Below, one piece after another: positions 5,693 through 11,855 of a stretch of DNA of 11,855 nucleotides. Numbering within the stretch: position 1 is the stretch's first letter; each line of letters opens with the position of its first letter. Under the pieces are notes generated by a model. The model ran no database searches. It was not told the origin of the DNA and worked only from the letters and a program-made list of their open reading frames with translations. A program made the translations under genes and the position numbers. This DNA is from CAZDHT01 sp964505325 (lineage in GTDB: Bacteria > Planctomycetota > PUPC01), in assembly GCA_964505325.1 (NCBI GenBank), contig CAZDHT010000172.1, positions 1-11,855 of the forward strand, written 5' to 3'.

Positions 5693-5787
5693 GGGGGAAA
5701 TGGAAGCGAAGAGAGCCCGCCTCTCCGCCTTCGGATACGGATGCGGTCTTTCATTTCAGCAGGCCTCGGCTACTCGGTCTTCGGAGG

Positions 5788-6060
5788 CTACTCAGCCGGC
5801 GGGGCCGGTTCCTCGGGAGCGCTGGCGCTTTCGGGCCCCGGCGCGAGGGCTGCGGCGGCGGGCCCCGCCCTGCCGGCCCTGGCGCACAGGAAGCCGCCAA
5901 TGAGCAGCAGCACCACGCCAGCCGCTACAGCGACAGTCTGGTGCTCGTTGAAGCCCTTCCTCGCGCCTGGATACCACCAATCGGTCGTCGCGCCCGCGAT
6001 GAGCATCACGACGCCGACGACCGTCAGGATGATCCCTAGCACAGACCTCTTCCGCTTCAT
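5788..6060 (-). CDS. Small two-helix membrane protein
   Basis: 90 residues from ATG 6060-6058, with GGAGG 7 nt upstream. A basic start (MKRKR) precedes a first membrane helix at about 7-25. A short loop (TTDWWYPGARKGFNEHQ) leads to a second helix at about 42-60, and the tail is Ala/Pro/Glu-rich (about 62-90). I recognise no named family. It is monocistronic, has its own promoter at 6116-6144, and converges on the MshEN gene. The 95 bp between their stops hold a weak GAGAG/CTCTC dyad (5711-5725) but no clear terminator. Confidence 0.75.
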   Translation of the reverse strand: MKRKRSVLGIILTVVGVVMLIAGATTDWWYPGARKGFNEHQTVAVAAGVVLLLIGGFLCARAGRAGPAAAALAPGPESASAPEEPAPPAE

Positions 6061-6115
6061 GGCGTTGCCTCCGTAACCCTATGATGGGATACAGCCTCTA
6101 CCTGTGATGCCCCAT

Positions 6116-6144
6116 ATCCTAGACCGTAACCAGAGAAGTATCAA
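6116..6144 (-). promoter_or_regulatory. Promoter of the small membrane protein gene
   Basis: On the minus strand, TTGATA (6144-6139), 17-bp spacer, TAGGAT (6121-6116). A run of seven A residues directly upstream of the -35 box resembles an UP element. Transcription would start near 6109, leaving a leader of about 50 nt. Confidence 0.6.
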
Positions 6145-6187
6145 GTTTTTTTGAATTCTCTGCCCGCCGGTCAGTTCCCTCCGACTG

Positions 6188-8761
6188 TCACTTCCTGTGC
6201 GGCGGCACGGCCCGGCTGCGGAAGGGGCCGCTCCCCAGCACAGGAAGGAACCGCTCAAGGAAGACGTCGTTCAGCTCGAAGAACGTCACGCCGGCAGAGC
6301 CAGCCTCACGGGCGAGCCGAACCTGCTCGACCACCCGCCACGCCGCGGGCAGACGAAACGAGCCGATCCCCGGATAGACCGGGACCCTCTTGCCGACGAA
6401 CCGCATCTGCTCCCTCGTCATTCCGTCGAAGTTCTTCGCGTCGGTCGTGTAGTTCATCGGGCAGACGAAGTCGAGGTAGCCCTTCTCGATCCATAGCTTC
6501 CAGTCCTGTCCGACGCCGTGCCGGCACTGCGGATAGTGGCTGAACACGGCGGCGGATATCTTGACCCTGGGGTCGATGGCCCGCGACCGCTTGGCCACGT
6601 CGGCCACGACGGTCGTGATGTTGTCGCAGCGGAAGTCCGCCCACTTCGCGGCCAGCTTTGGGTCGCGGTCGAGCTCGCCCCAGTCTTGCAGCTTCCGGCC
6701 GAGGAGTTCTTCGAACTGCCTCCGGCACCGCGGACAGAAGCACTCGCCCCCGCCATGATAGCGGATGTAGTCGAAGTGGATGCCCGCGGGATGGTAGTTC
6801 TTCGTGATCTCGACCATCACGTCGGCGATGAGCTTGCGGTTGCGGGGATCGGAGGGGCAGAGAAAGGCCTGGCCCTTCGGCCGCGTGCCGTCCCGGCCGA
6901 GGGTGAGCCGCTCGTCGCGGAGCAGCCGCTGCATGAGTTCCTTCGATGCCCGCATGCAGTAGAAGTTGACCATCCACACGTGCACGTCGATGCCGTGCTT
7001 GACCCCGGCGGCGAGCATCTGCGCGAGCTGGTCGCCGCGTTCCTTGAACACCTGGCTCGGCGGCAGGAGGTCGGACTTGTAGTCGGCGTAGGCCGGCGAG
7101 CACAGGTTCGGGAAAATCTGGTTGATGCCGCCCGCAGCGAGCTTTTTGAACACGTCGTCCCAGTTCTCGTACTTCGGGCTGTGCAGCCAGACGCCGCGTC
7201 CCTCGACTTCTCTGGTCGGCTGGGCGAGGCAGTAGGCGCGCTCGGCGGCGGCGCGGGCCTCGGTGCGCCGCATCCACGACTCGACGAGCCGTCCCTCCCG
7301 CTCCGCCCGCTTTGCAGCCTCGGTGGCCCGGACGACGGGCTCCAACGCCCTGACAATTCGCACGTGCGGACCAGGGTCCTGGCCGAGCGGGCCCAATGAC
7401 GCCGACGCCGCGCGGCCGAGCCGGGTCAGCTCGGCCTCCCAGCCGGCGGGGGCCGCGCAGACCCTCTGCCCCAGGAAGTGGACGGCGACGCCGGTGAGGA
7501 GCCGCGCCTTCGCGCTCTCGTCGCCCGCCAACATGCAGTGCGACATGTAGAGGCCGTTCTTCGACACCACCAGCGCGGGATGCTCGGACCGCGCTCCCTT
7601 CCGGCTGATCCAGCGTCCGCCGATCACCGCGCCCCCCGACAGGCGCGCCCCGAGGCAGTGATAGGAGTTCTGGATGAAGCTGGCGCCGAGAAGCACCGGG
7701 CGCGCCTCCTCAGCGAACGCGTCGGCGTCAACCCGGACCTTGTGATACATGCCCGGCTCGCGCTTCAGGCCGGTGCTCGAGATGCCGAGGAGCCGGCCGA
7801 TTGCGCTGGGGTAAGAGTAGAAGACGAAGAGCTTGCCGCCGTTCTTGACGAACTGCTCGGCCTTGCGGACGGCGGCTCGCGGGATGCTGGGATTGAGCGG
7901 CAGGATGACCAGCTTGAAGCGCTGGAGCGCGCCGGCCAGCACCGCCTCGTCGGAGATGACCTGGTACGGGATGCCGGTGAGGTCGAGGACGTTGCGGACG
8001 TTCTGGAGGTATCGGCCGACGGCGGCCCCGTCGCCCGTGCGGTCGGTCCGTTCGGCGTGGGTGTTTCGCCACACCGCGATGTCAGTCTGCGGCAGCTTCT
8101 GCTTGCCGAGCCAGTCCAGCGCCGCCTTGACGAACGCCGCCCGCTTCTTCAGGTCGGGCGCGAACAGCACGTGCGACATGTACAGCCCCGCGGGCGAGAC
8201 GACCACCGCGGGGTGGCCCGTCGGCTTGCCGTTCACGTCGAGCCACTCGGCCGCGACCTTACCTTCCTTGCCGGGCTTGACGATCCAGATGTTCCACGAC
8301 GGCTGCTTGAAATCGGCGGCGCCCGGCAGAACGCCCTTCTTGAACCGCACCGCCTCGGTCTCCTTCGTGTCGCGCGTCTCGATCCACCGGACGGGCTCGA
8401 AGCCGAGCGCCGCGAACGTCTGCGTCGGCCGCTCGTAAAAGAGCAGCACCTTCCCGCCGCTGGCGATGAACCCGGCGACGATGGCGTCCACCGTCTCCGG
8501 CATTCGGGGGTTGTAGGGCAGGATTGCGAACCGGAATCCGGCCAGGCCCTTTCGCGACACCTCGCGGTCGCTCAGCACCGCGTACGTGATCCCGGCCGCG
8601 TCGAGCGCCTCCGTCATCCCGTCGACGTATTCCTTCACGTCGTCGGCGAGCTGTTGCCCCGCCGCCGTGTTATGCAGCACGGCCACCTGCTCCCCCGCCG
8701 CCGCAGGCGCACACAAAGCCGCACAAACCAATAAGGTGCCAGGCATCTTATTCAGGCCCAT
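6188..8761 (-). CDS. Secreted GHL10-like glycoside hydrolase with duplicated N-terminal domain
   Basis: 857 residues from ATG 8761. Residues 1-23 look like a signal peptide with the hydrophobic core TLLVCAALCAPAAAG. Two homologous domains of about 200 residues follow (25-220 and 226-430). Each has an early block (QVAVLHNT / DIAVWRNT), then FRFAILPYNPRMP / FKLVILPLNPSIP, SGGKVLLFY / NGGKLFVFY and HPAVVVSPAGLYMSH / HPALVVSKNGLYMSH; the fold resembles a glutamine-amidotransferase or ThuA-like Rossmann domain. A helical linker leads to a TIM-barrel GHL10/DUF187 domain (about 520-845) with GVWLHSP, HFDYIRYHGG (Asp664), VCPMNYT and FFELND (Glu829). It probably acts on an extracellular polysaccharide; the substrate is unknown. 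The start and the first part of the signal peptide lie in or beside a REP element, so the true start (8761 or ATG 8746) is uncertain. There is no clear Shine-Dalgarno. Confidence 0.85.
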   Translation of the reverse strand: MGLNKMPGTLLVCAALCAPAAAGEQVAVLHNTAAGQQLADDVKEYVDGMTEALDAAGITYAVLSDREVSRKGLAGFRFAILPYNPRMPETVDAIVAGFIASGGKVLLFYERPTQTFAALGFEPVRWIETRDTKETEAVRFKKGVLPGAADFKQPSWNIWIVKPGKEGKVAAEWLDVNGKPTGHPAVVVSPAGLYMSHVLFAPDLKKRAAFVKAALDWLGKQKLPQTDIAVWRNTHAERTDRTGDGAAVGRYLQNVRNVLDLTGIPYQVISDEAVLAGALQRFKLVILPLNPSIPRAAVRKAEQFVKNGGKLFVFYSYPSAIGRLLGISSTGLKREPGMYHKVRVDADAFAEEARPVLLGASFIQNSYHCLGARLSGGAVIGGRWISRKGARSEHPALVVSKNGLYMSHCMLAGDESAKARLLTGVAVHFLGQRVCAAPAGWEAELTRLGRAASASLGPLGQDPGPHVRIVRALEPVVRATEAAKRAEREGRLVESWMRRTEARAAAERAYCLAQPTREVEGRGVWLHSPKYENWDDVFKKLAAGGINQIFPNLCSPAYADYKSDLLPPSQVFKERGDQLAQMLAAGVKHGIDVHVWMVNFYCMRASKELMQRLLRDERLTLGRDGTRPKGQAFLCPSDPRNRKLIADVMVEITKNYHPAGIHFDYIRYHGGGECFCPRCRRQFEELLGRKLQDWGELDRDPKLAAKWADFRCDNITTVVADVAKRSRAIDPRVKISAAVFSHYPQCRHGVGQDWKLWIEKGYLDFVCPMNYTTDAKNFDGMTREQMRFVGKRVPVYPGIGSFRLPAAWRVVEQVRLAREAGSAGVTFFELNDVFLERFLPVLGSGPFRSRAVPPHRK

Positions 8762-8807
8762 ATATTTGCCCGCAAACGGCCTTTCTATAAGGTGCCTGGC
8801 ACCTTAT
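8730..8807. repeat. Composite REP element 1
   Basis: 78 bp made of two palindromes. The left one (8730-8752) is AATAAGGTGCC-A-GGCATCTTATT with one mismatch. The right one (8787-8807) is a perfect ATAAGGTGCC-T-GGCACCTTAT. The linker's right end (CAAACGGCCTTTCTATAAGG) is shared with element 2. On the minus strand it encodes the last 7 residues and stop of the RAYT, then the ATG 8746 of the glycosidase frame. It fills the 23-bp gap between the two genes and extends into both. Confidence 0.93.
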
Positions 8808-9534
8808 TTACATTTCGGGGCTCGCCCAGGGCCCGGCCCCAATGCCGGCCGACCGCCAGAACCCCGCCGCCCAAGTCCACGCGCTTGGCTCGTGGGCGCC
8901 CCCTGCCCGCGATGCCGAAGCGTTCCTCGTGCGCGCGGGTGAAGTCCTGGCCACCGACGAACAACGTGCCCGCAAGCGAGAACGGCTTTCGGGCTCTCTC
9001 CTCTTCGATCAGCTTGGCGTACGCCGCATATCGGCTCTTGGGGTCCGGTGCCAGGTCGCGATAGAACTTGTGCAAGGTGATAATCGATTCGTCTTCTGCC
9101 GCGAGGTAACGGTGGGCAGACCACGGGTAGTCGCCGGGCTCTCGCACCATTCCGGCTCGCACGGGATTCAGGTCGATGTAGGCCATGCATCGGAAAAAGA
9201 ACGTCCAGGCATCCACAATCGTGCTGAGGAACCGGCCCTCCCACAGGTGGCCTTTGCGCCCTCGCATCGTGTTGAAGCGCTTGGCGAACACGTTGGCGAG
9301 GCGGTGCATGAGCCGCGAAAGGACGTCATCCCCGTTGACCTCGAACAGCAGATGCACGTGGTTGGTCATCAGGCAGAAGTTGTAAAGGGGCGACTCGTAC
9401 AGTGAGCAGGTTTCTCGGAGCAGATCGAGGAAGAGACGTTGCGATCTCTCCTCAAAGAGGAACTCTTTGTTGTTGCATCGCATGGTGACGTGGTGAAGGG
9501 CGCCCCGATAAGTCAGTCGTAGCGGACGGCTCAT
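8785..9534 (-). CDS. REP-associated tyrosine transposase (RAYT, Y1_Tnp)
   Basis: 249 residues from ATG 9534, with GGAGGG about 9 nt upstream. It opens with MSRPLRLTYRGALHHVTMRC, typical for the family. The metal-binding HUH motif is NHVHLL (His59, His61), and the catalytic Tyr119 lies in AYIDLNPVRAGMV. GRKGHLWEGRF (92-102) is also conserved. A basic C-terminal region (GRGRPRAKR) may bind the REP hairpin. RAYTs are single-copy, single-strand DNA transposases related to IS200/IS605 that nick REP sequences. The last residues NKVPGTL and the TAG stop are encoded by the right palindrome of REP element 1, so the natural C-terminus may end earlier. The frame is intact and the active site complete. 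Confidence 0.93.
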   Translation of the reverse strand: MSRPLRLTYRGALHHVTMRCNNKEFLFEERSQRLFLDLLRETCSLYESPLYNFCLMTNHVHLLFEVNGDDVLSRLMHRLANVFAKRFNTMRGRKGHLWEGRFLSTIVDAWTFFFRCMAYIDLNPVRAGMVREPGDYPWSAHRYLAAEDESIITLHKFYRDLAPDPKSRYAAYAKLIEEERARKPFSLAGTLFVGGQDFTRAHEERFGIAGRGRPRAKRVDLGGGVLAVGRHWGRALGEPRNVNKVPGTL

Positions 9535-9563
9535 CTGTCTAATCCCTCCTCGCCGCGCATAAG

Positions 9564-9592
9564 ATGATACCGCGTTGGCCCCCGCGGTTCAA
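9564..9592 (-). promoter_or_regulatory. Promoter of the RAYT gene with a palindromic spacer
   Basis: On the minus strand, TTGAAC (9592-9587), 17-bp spacer, TATCAT (9569-9564). Transcription would start near 9557, about 22 nt before the ATG, leaving room for the Shine-Dalgarno. A perfect dyad ACCGCG-N8-CGCGGT (9569-9588) spans the spacer and might be an operator. Confidence 0.55.
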
Positions 9593-9606
9593 GAGTGAAT
9601 AAGCCG

Positions 9607-9684
9607 AATAAGGTGCCAGGCATCTTCAAGCGCGGCTGATTTCGGCCTCCAAACGCACTTTCTATAAGGTGCCAGGCACCTTAT
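9607..9684. repeat. Composite REP element 2
   Basis: 78 bp, same orientation and length as element 1. The left half-palindrome AATAAGGTGCC-A-GGCATCTT (9607-9626) has its distal arm shortened. The right palindrome is perfect: ATAAGGTGCC-A-GGCACCTTAT (9664-9684). The first 20 bp are identical to element 1, and the block before the right palindrome (CAAACG..C.TTTCTATAAGG) is conserved, while the inner linker has diverged. On the minus strand it supplies the stop codon of the transporter frame. Confidence 0.93.
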
Positions 9685-10663
9685 TCGCTTTATTCGCTTT
9701 GTTGTGAGTTCGCGGCCGGGCGCGGATGGTGAAGAAGCTGCCGACGATAAGGAGGGCGCCCGCGACGACGTGCAGCGGGCCAAACCGCTCCCCGAAGATG
9801 AAGTGCGACAAGAGCGGCGTGAAGAACATGTTGGCGAGCAGCGCCGTCGCACATACCGTCGTGCCCAGGATGCGAATGCCGTAGTAGTAGCACACGTGGC
9901 CGGCGCCGACACACAGCGTCCCCGAGCCCACCGCCACGATCCACACCCACGCGCCCCGCATCCCGCCGGGGACCTTGTCGAGCGGCTCGCCCTTGAAGTA
10001 CGTCAGGACCGCGAACGCGATGGTCATCAGCGTGCAGATATAGGTGTACGTTACCAGCGGCGAGCCCTTCCGCACCAACAGCTTGATGAGGATGGTGTAC
10101 AGCGACCAGCAGAACGCCGAGGCCAGGATGATGAGGACCCCCCAGATGAGCGCCACGCCCGAAGCCGGATCCACCGGCGCCCCCGATCCCGCGCCAATCA
10201 CCACAAACCCCGCCAGGCCCGCCACGCAGAGCAGGGCGCCGATGATGAAGCGGCGGTCGCGCATCACCGACCGCTCATCGGCGAAGAAGATGCACGACAT
10301 CACCGCGGTGAAGAGCACCGTCGCGCGGACGACCATGAATGTCAGCCCGGGAAGCACGTTTTTCATATACAGCGCCCGCACGACCAGGTACTGGTAGCCA
10401 AAGGCGGCAAGCACGGCCGGCAGCGCGCGAAGCAGCACCCGCGCCCCCGCGAGCAACTCCTTCCGCGACCGCACCAGGCACACGGTCCAGAGAAAGACCG
10501 ACGCCGCCGTAAACCGCACCAGGTTCTGCGTGTACAGGTCCATGTACTCGGTGAGGAACTCGATGGCGAGCGTCGGGAAGCTCCAGAGGACCATCGTGCA
10601 CGAGAGGAAGGCGATCCCGCGTTGGCGGTCGTGGATGTGCGGATTGGCGCGCAGGGGGCTCAA
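9662..10663 (-). CDS. EamA/DMT-superfamily inner-membrane transporter
   Basis: 333 residues with about ten hydrophobic helices in two EamA-like halves (about 15-155 and 168-313). The second half ends with the usual FGERFGPLHVVAGALLIVGS block. Such proteins export or take up small metabolites; the substrate cannot be inferred. The start is TTG 10663-10661, overlapping the stop of the carboxypeptidase gene as TTGA with GAGG 7 nt upstream, so translation is probably coupled. The tail from about residue 320 (NKANKANKVPGTL) comes from a 9-bp tandem repeat and REP element 2, so the native C-terminus was probably replaced. The hydrophobic core is intact. Confidence 0.88.
   Translation of the reverse strand: MSPLRANPHIHDRQRGIAFLSCTMVLWSFPTLAIEFLTEYMDLYTQNLVRFTAASVFLWTVCLVRSRKELLAGARVLLRALPAVLAAFGYQYLVVRALYMKNVLPGLTFMVVRATVLFTAVMSCIFFADERSVMRDRRFIIGALLCVAGLAGFVVIGAGSGAPVDPASGVALIWGVLIILASAFCWSLYTILIKLLVRKGSPLVTYTYICTLMTIAFAVLTYFKGEPLDKVPGGMRGAWVWIVAVGSGTLCVGAGHVCYYYGIRILGTTVCATALLANMFFTPLLSHFIFGERFGPLHVVAGALLIVGSFFTIRARPRTHNKANKANKVPGTL
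9681..9698. repeat. 9-bp perfect tandem repeat at the REP edge
   Basis: TTATTCGCT occurs twice head to tail (9681-9689 and 9690-9698). The first copy overlaps the last four bases of REP element 2. It encodes the KANKAN part of the transporter tail. It may record a slip or a target duplication at insertion. Confidence 0.7.
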
Positions 10664-11778
10664 GAGGCGTCCTCAGCCTCGGGGCGTGTGTTGAGATAGA
10701 GGAGCATCGCCCGGGCGAGCGAACGGCCGAACTCGCGGGCGCGGTCGGCGGTCACGGTCTCACCACTGGCGAGGGCGTAGGGAAATTCGAGCGTGGTGAC
10801 GAGCGCAGCGGCGGTGTGTTCACGGACGTACCTGGACCAGGTCGGGTTCGTTCCGACGTTCCAATCCACGCCGTGGCCGATGTCGTTCGCCGGGTCGAAA
10901 CGGAGCGCGGCGGTCTGCGTCTCGGCGAGGATGCGGGTGAAGCGCCGGAACTCGGCTTGGTGCGATTCGGGTGGCTCACAGAAGAAGATGGTGTCGTTGC
11001 GCCCTCCACGGATCCATGGGCAGTGCAGGTCGAGCGAGATATCGAGGCGGTCGTCCGCCCACGTGTCGAGCTCGGCCGTCAGCGCCCGCGTTGCCGCGTA
11101 GATCGGCGCGTCGGTGTAGTCGCGGTTGTGGTCGTGCGGGCGCCGGTTCTTGCCCTGGTCGCCGTCCTCGACGCCGTCCTTGTCCACGAACGGCACGATG
11201 AGCAGCTCGGCGCGGTCGAGAAAGCCGGAGCTGCGGTCGAGCGCGAACTCGATGATGCCCTCGAGTTCGTAGTTGGCGACGGACTCGCACGCGTGGCGCC
11301 GTGCGGAGAGGAGGACCTTGCGCGGCGATGCTACATCCGCATCACGGACCAGCAGCTTCTCGATCGACCGGGCGTGTTCCGACTTGGCCAGCTCCGACAC
11401 TTGCAGCTCCGGCCGGCCACGGTGTTTCTCAAGGAACTGCTTGAGATTCGCTTCGAGGTACGGGATGGAGTACGTCACCCGGAGCGGGCCGGCGCCCTCG
11501 GGGAAGCGGAATGTGAACGAATCTCCCTCCGCTGTCTCCGGCGCGAGCCACCGCCAGTTGAGGCCGTCGTCGCTGATCGACGCTCCCCTTTCGGTGAGGA
11601 CATTGCCGTCGGTGAAGTGGAGCGTGACCTCGCGGCCTGCGGCGCCGGTGATGCGGCAGAGCCAGTAGAACCACCAGCCTTCCGTATCGCGAGGGTCCTG
11701 GCGCAGCCATACGTCACCGCCGTCGATCTTCTCGACGATGATGTTGCCGCCGGGGAAATCCGAGTCGATGTTCAGCAT
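10660..11778 (-). CDS. M14-family zinc carboxypeptidase
   Basis: 372 residues. An N-terminal beta-rich domain (about 1-105, with DGNVLTERGASISDDGLNWRW) resembles the domain that precedes the peptidase in cytosolic carboxypeptidase-like M14 proteins. The catalytic domain has the zinc ligands His162 and Glu165 (RRHACES), Arg219 (DHNRDY), the third ligand His252 (SLDLHCPW) and the catalytic Glu331 (TTLEFPYA). No signal peptide is seen, so it is probably cytoplasmic. Members remove C-terminal residues from peptides or other amide-linked compounds; the substrate here is unknown. The start ATG 11778 has a weak Shine-Dalgarno and lies 28 bp after the stop of the preceding gene, so the genes probably form one operon. 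It is coupled to the downstream transporter. Confidence 0.88.
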   Translation of the reverse strand: MLNIDSDFPGGNIIVEKIDGGDVWLRQDPRDTEGWWFYWLCRITGAAGREVTLHFTDGNVLTERGASISDDGLNWRWLAPETAEGDSFTFRFPEGAGPLRVTYSIPYLEANLKQFLEKHRGRPELQVSELAKSEHARSIEKLLVRDADVASPRKVLLSARRHACESVANYELEGIIEFALDRSSGFLDRAELLIVPFVDKDGVEDGDQGKNRRPHDHNRDYTDAPIYAATRALTAELDTWADDRLDISLDLHCPWIRGGRNDTIFFCEPPESHQAEFRRFTRILAETQTAALRFDPANDIGHGVDWNVGTNPTWSRYVREHTAAALVTTLEFPYALASGETVTADRAREFGRSLARAMLLYLNTRPEAEDAS

Positions 11779-11806
11779 CCGTGGGAATCCGTCTTCTTCT
11801 GCGGCT

Positions 11807-11855
11807 TTATTCTTTCATCTCCGTCCAGTTCGGCTCCGGGATGCCGGAGACGAGG
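11807..11855 (-). CDS. C-terminal end of an unidentified protein, cut by the window edge
   Basis: The frame enters from the right edge and codes 15 residues, LVSGIPEPNWTEMKE, before TAA at 11809-11807. It lies on the same strand, 28 bp upstream of the carboxypeptidase gene. Composition and position fit a real gene end, but the fragment is too short to assign a family. Confidence 0.5.
   Translation of the reverse strand, partial: LVSGIPEPNWTEMKE

Larger units (their letters stand above)
8730..9684 (-). mobile_element. RAYT gene flanked by direct composite REP elements (REPtron-like unit)
   Basis: The transposase gene lies between two direct copies of a 78-bp composite REP element whose starts are 877 bp apart. 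RAYT genes bounded by the REP sequences they are thought to mobilise are a known arrangement. The unit sits between a transporter gene and a glycosidase gene of the same orientation. The outer ends of the mobile unit cannot be fixed from one copy. Confidence 0.8.

Noticed and set aside
7478..8734. 418-codon plus-strand frame opposite the glycosidase
   Set aside because: No recognisable domain and a biased composition; the minus strand encodes a coherent duplicated protein here.
8730..9684. CRISPR-like array from repeated AAGGTGCC palindromes
   Set aside because: The repeats are only two doublets around a transposase, palindromic and not regularly spaced by unique spacers; they are REP elements.
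9704..10699. 331-codon plus-strand frame opposite the transporter
   Set aside because: Very rich in Arg, His, Glu and Asp, as expected from the complement of hydrophobic codons.

Overview
The window is GC-rich bacterial DNA. Compact sigma70-type promoters, degenerate CCACGGAT/ACACGGAT repeats, a REP-associated Y1 transposase and a secreted GHL10-like glycosidase suggest Planctomycetota, Lentisphaerota, Hydrogenedentota or a related deep-branching lineage. That assignment is inference only; there is no rRNA or marker gene here.

Left part (about 1-5700): a phage-like mobile or cryptic island. On the minus strand, in transcription order, it holds a small excisionase/MerR-type HTH protein (4071-3832), a small-terminase-like HTH protein (3736-3167), a GpA-family large terminase (3159-1537), a 61-residue sigma region 4-like protein (1422-1237), a VapBC toxin-antitoxin pair (1112-517) and a sigma region 2-like protein that runs off the left edge (218-1). 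No portal, capsid, integrase or replication gene is visible. A divergent control region (4343-4452) has one good promoter for each direction and a dyad between them. The rightward promoter serves a CI/LexA-like repressor whose catalytic Lys is replaced by Arg (4511-5236), followed 30 bp later by a stand-alone GspE/PilB N-terminal (MshEN-type) domain protein (5267-5692).

Middle and right part (about 5788-11855): host-type genes, all on the minus strand. They are a small two-helix membrane protein with its own promoter, a large secreted protein with a duplicated N-terminal domain and a GHL10-like glycosidase domain, a RAYT transposase, a DMT/EamA transporter, an M14-type zinc carboxypeptidase coupled to that transporter by a TTGA overlap, and the last 15 codons of another gene.

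The most unusual structure is the RAYT region. Two direct 78-bp composite REP elements (8730-8807 and 9607-9684) flank the transposase gene. Read on the minus strand, each first ends the incoming ORF with the same coded tail (NKVPGTL-stop) and then offers an ATG that begins MPGTL. The transporter and the transposase therefore share a C-terminus, and the glycosidase signal peptide is built partly from REP sequence. The second point of interest is the apparently non-cleavable repressor paired with an MshEN domain.
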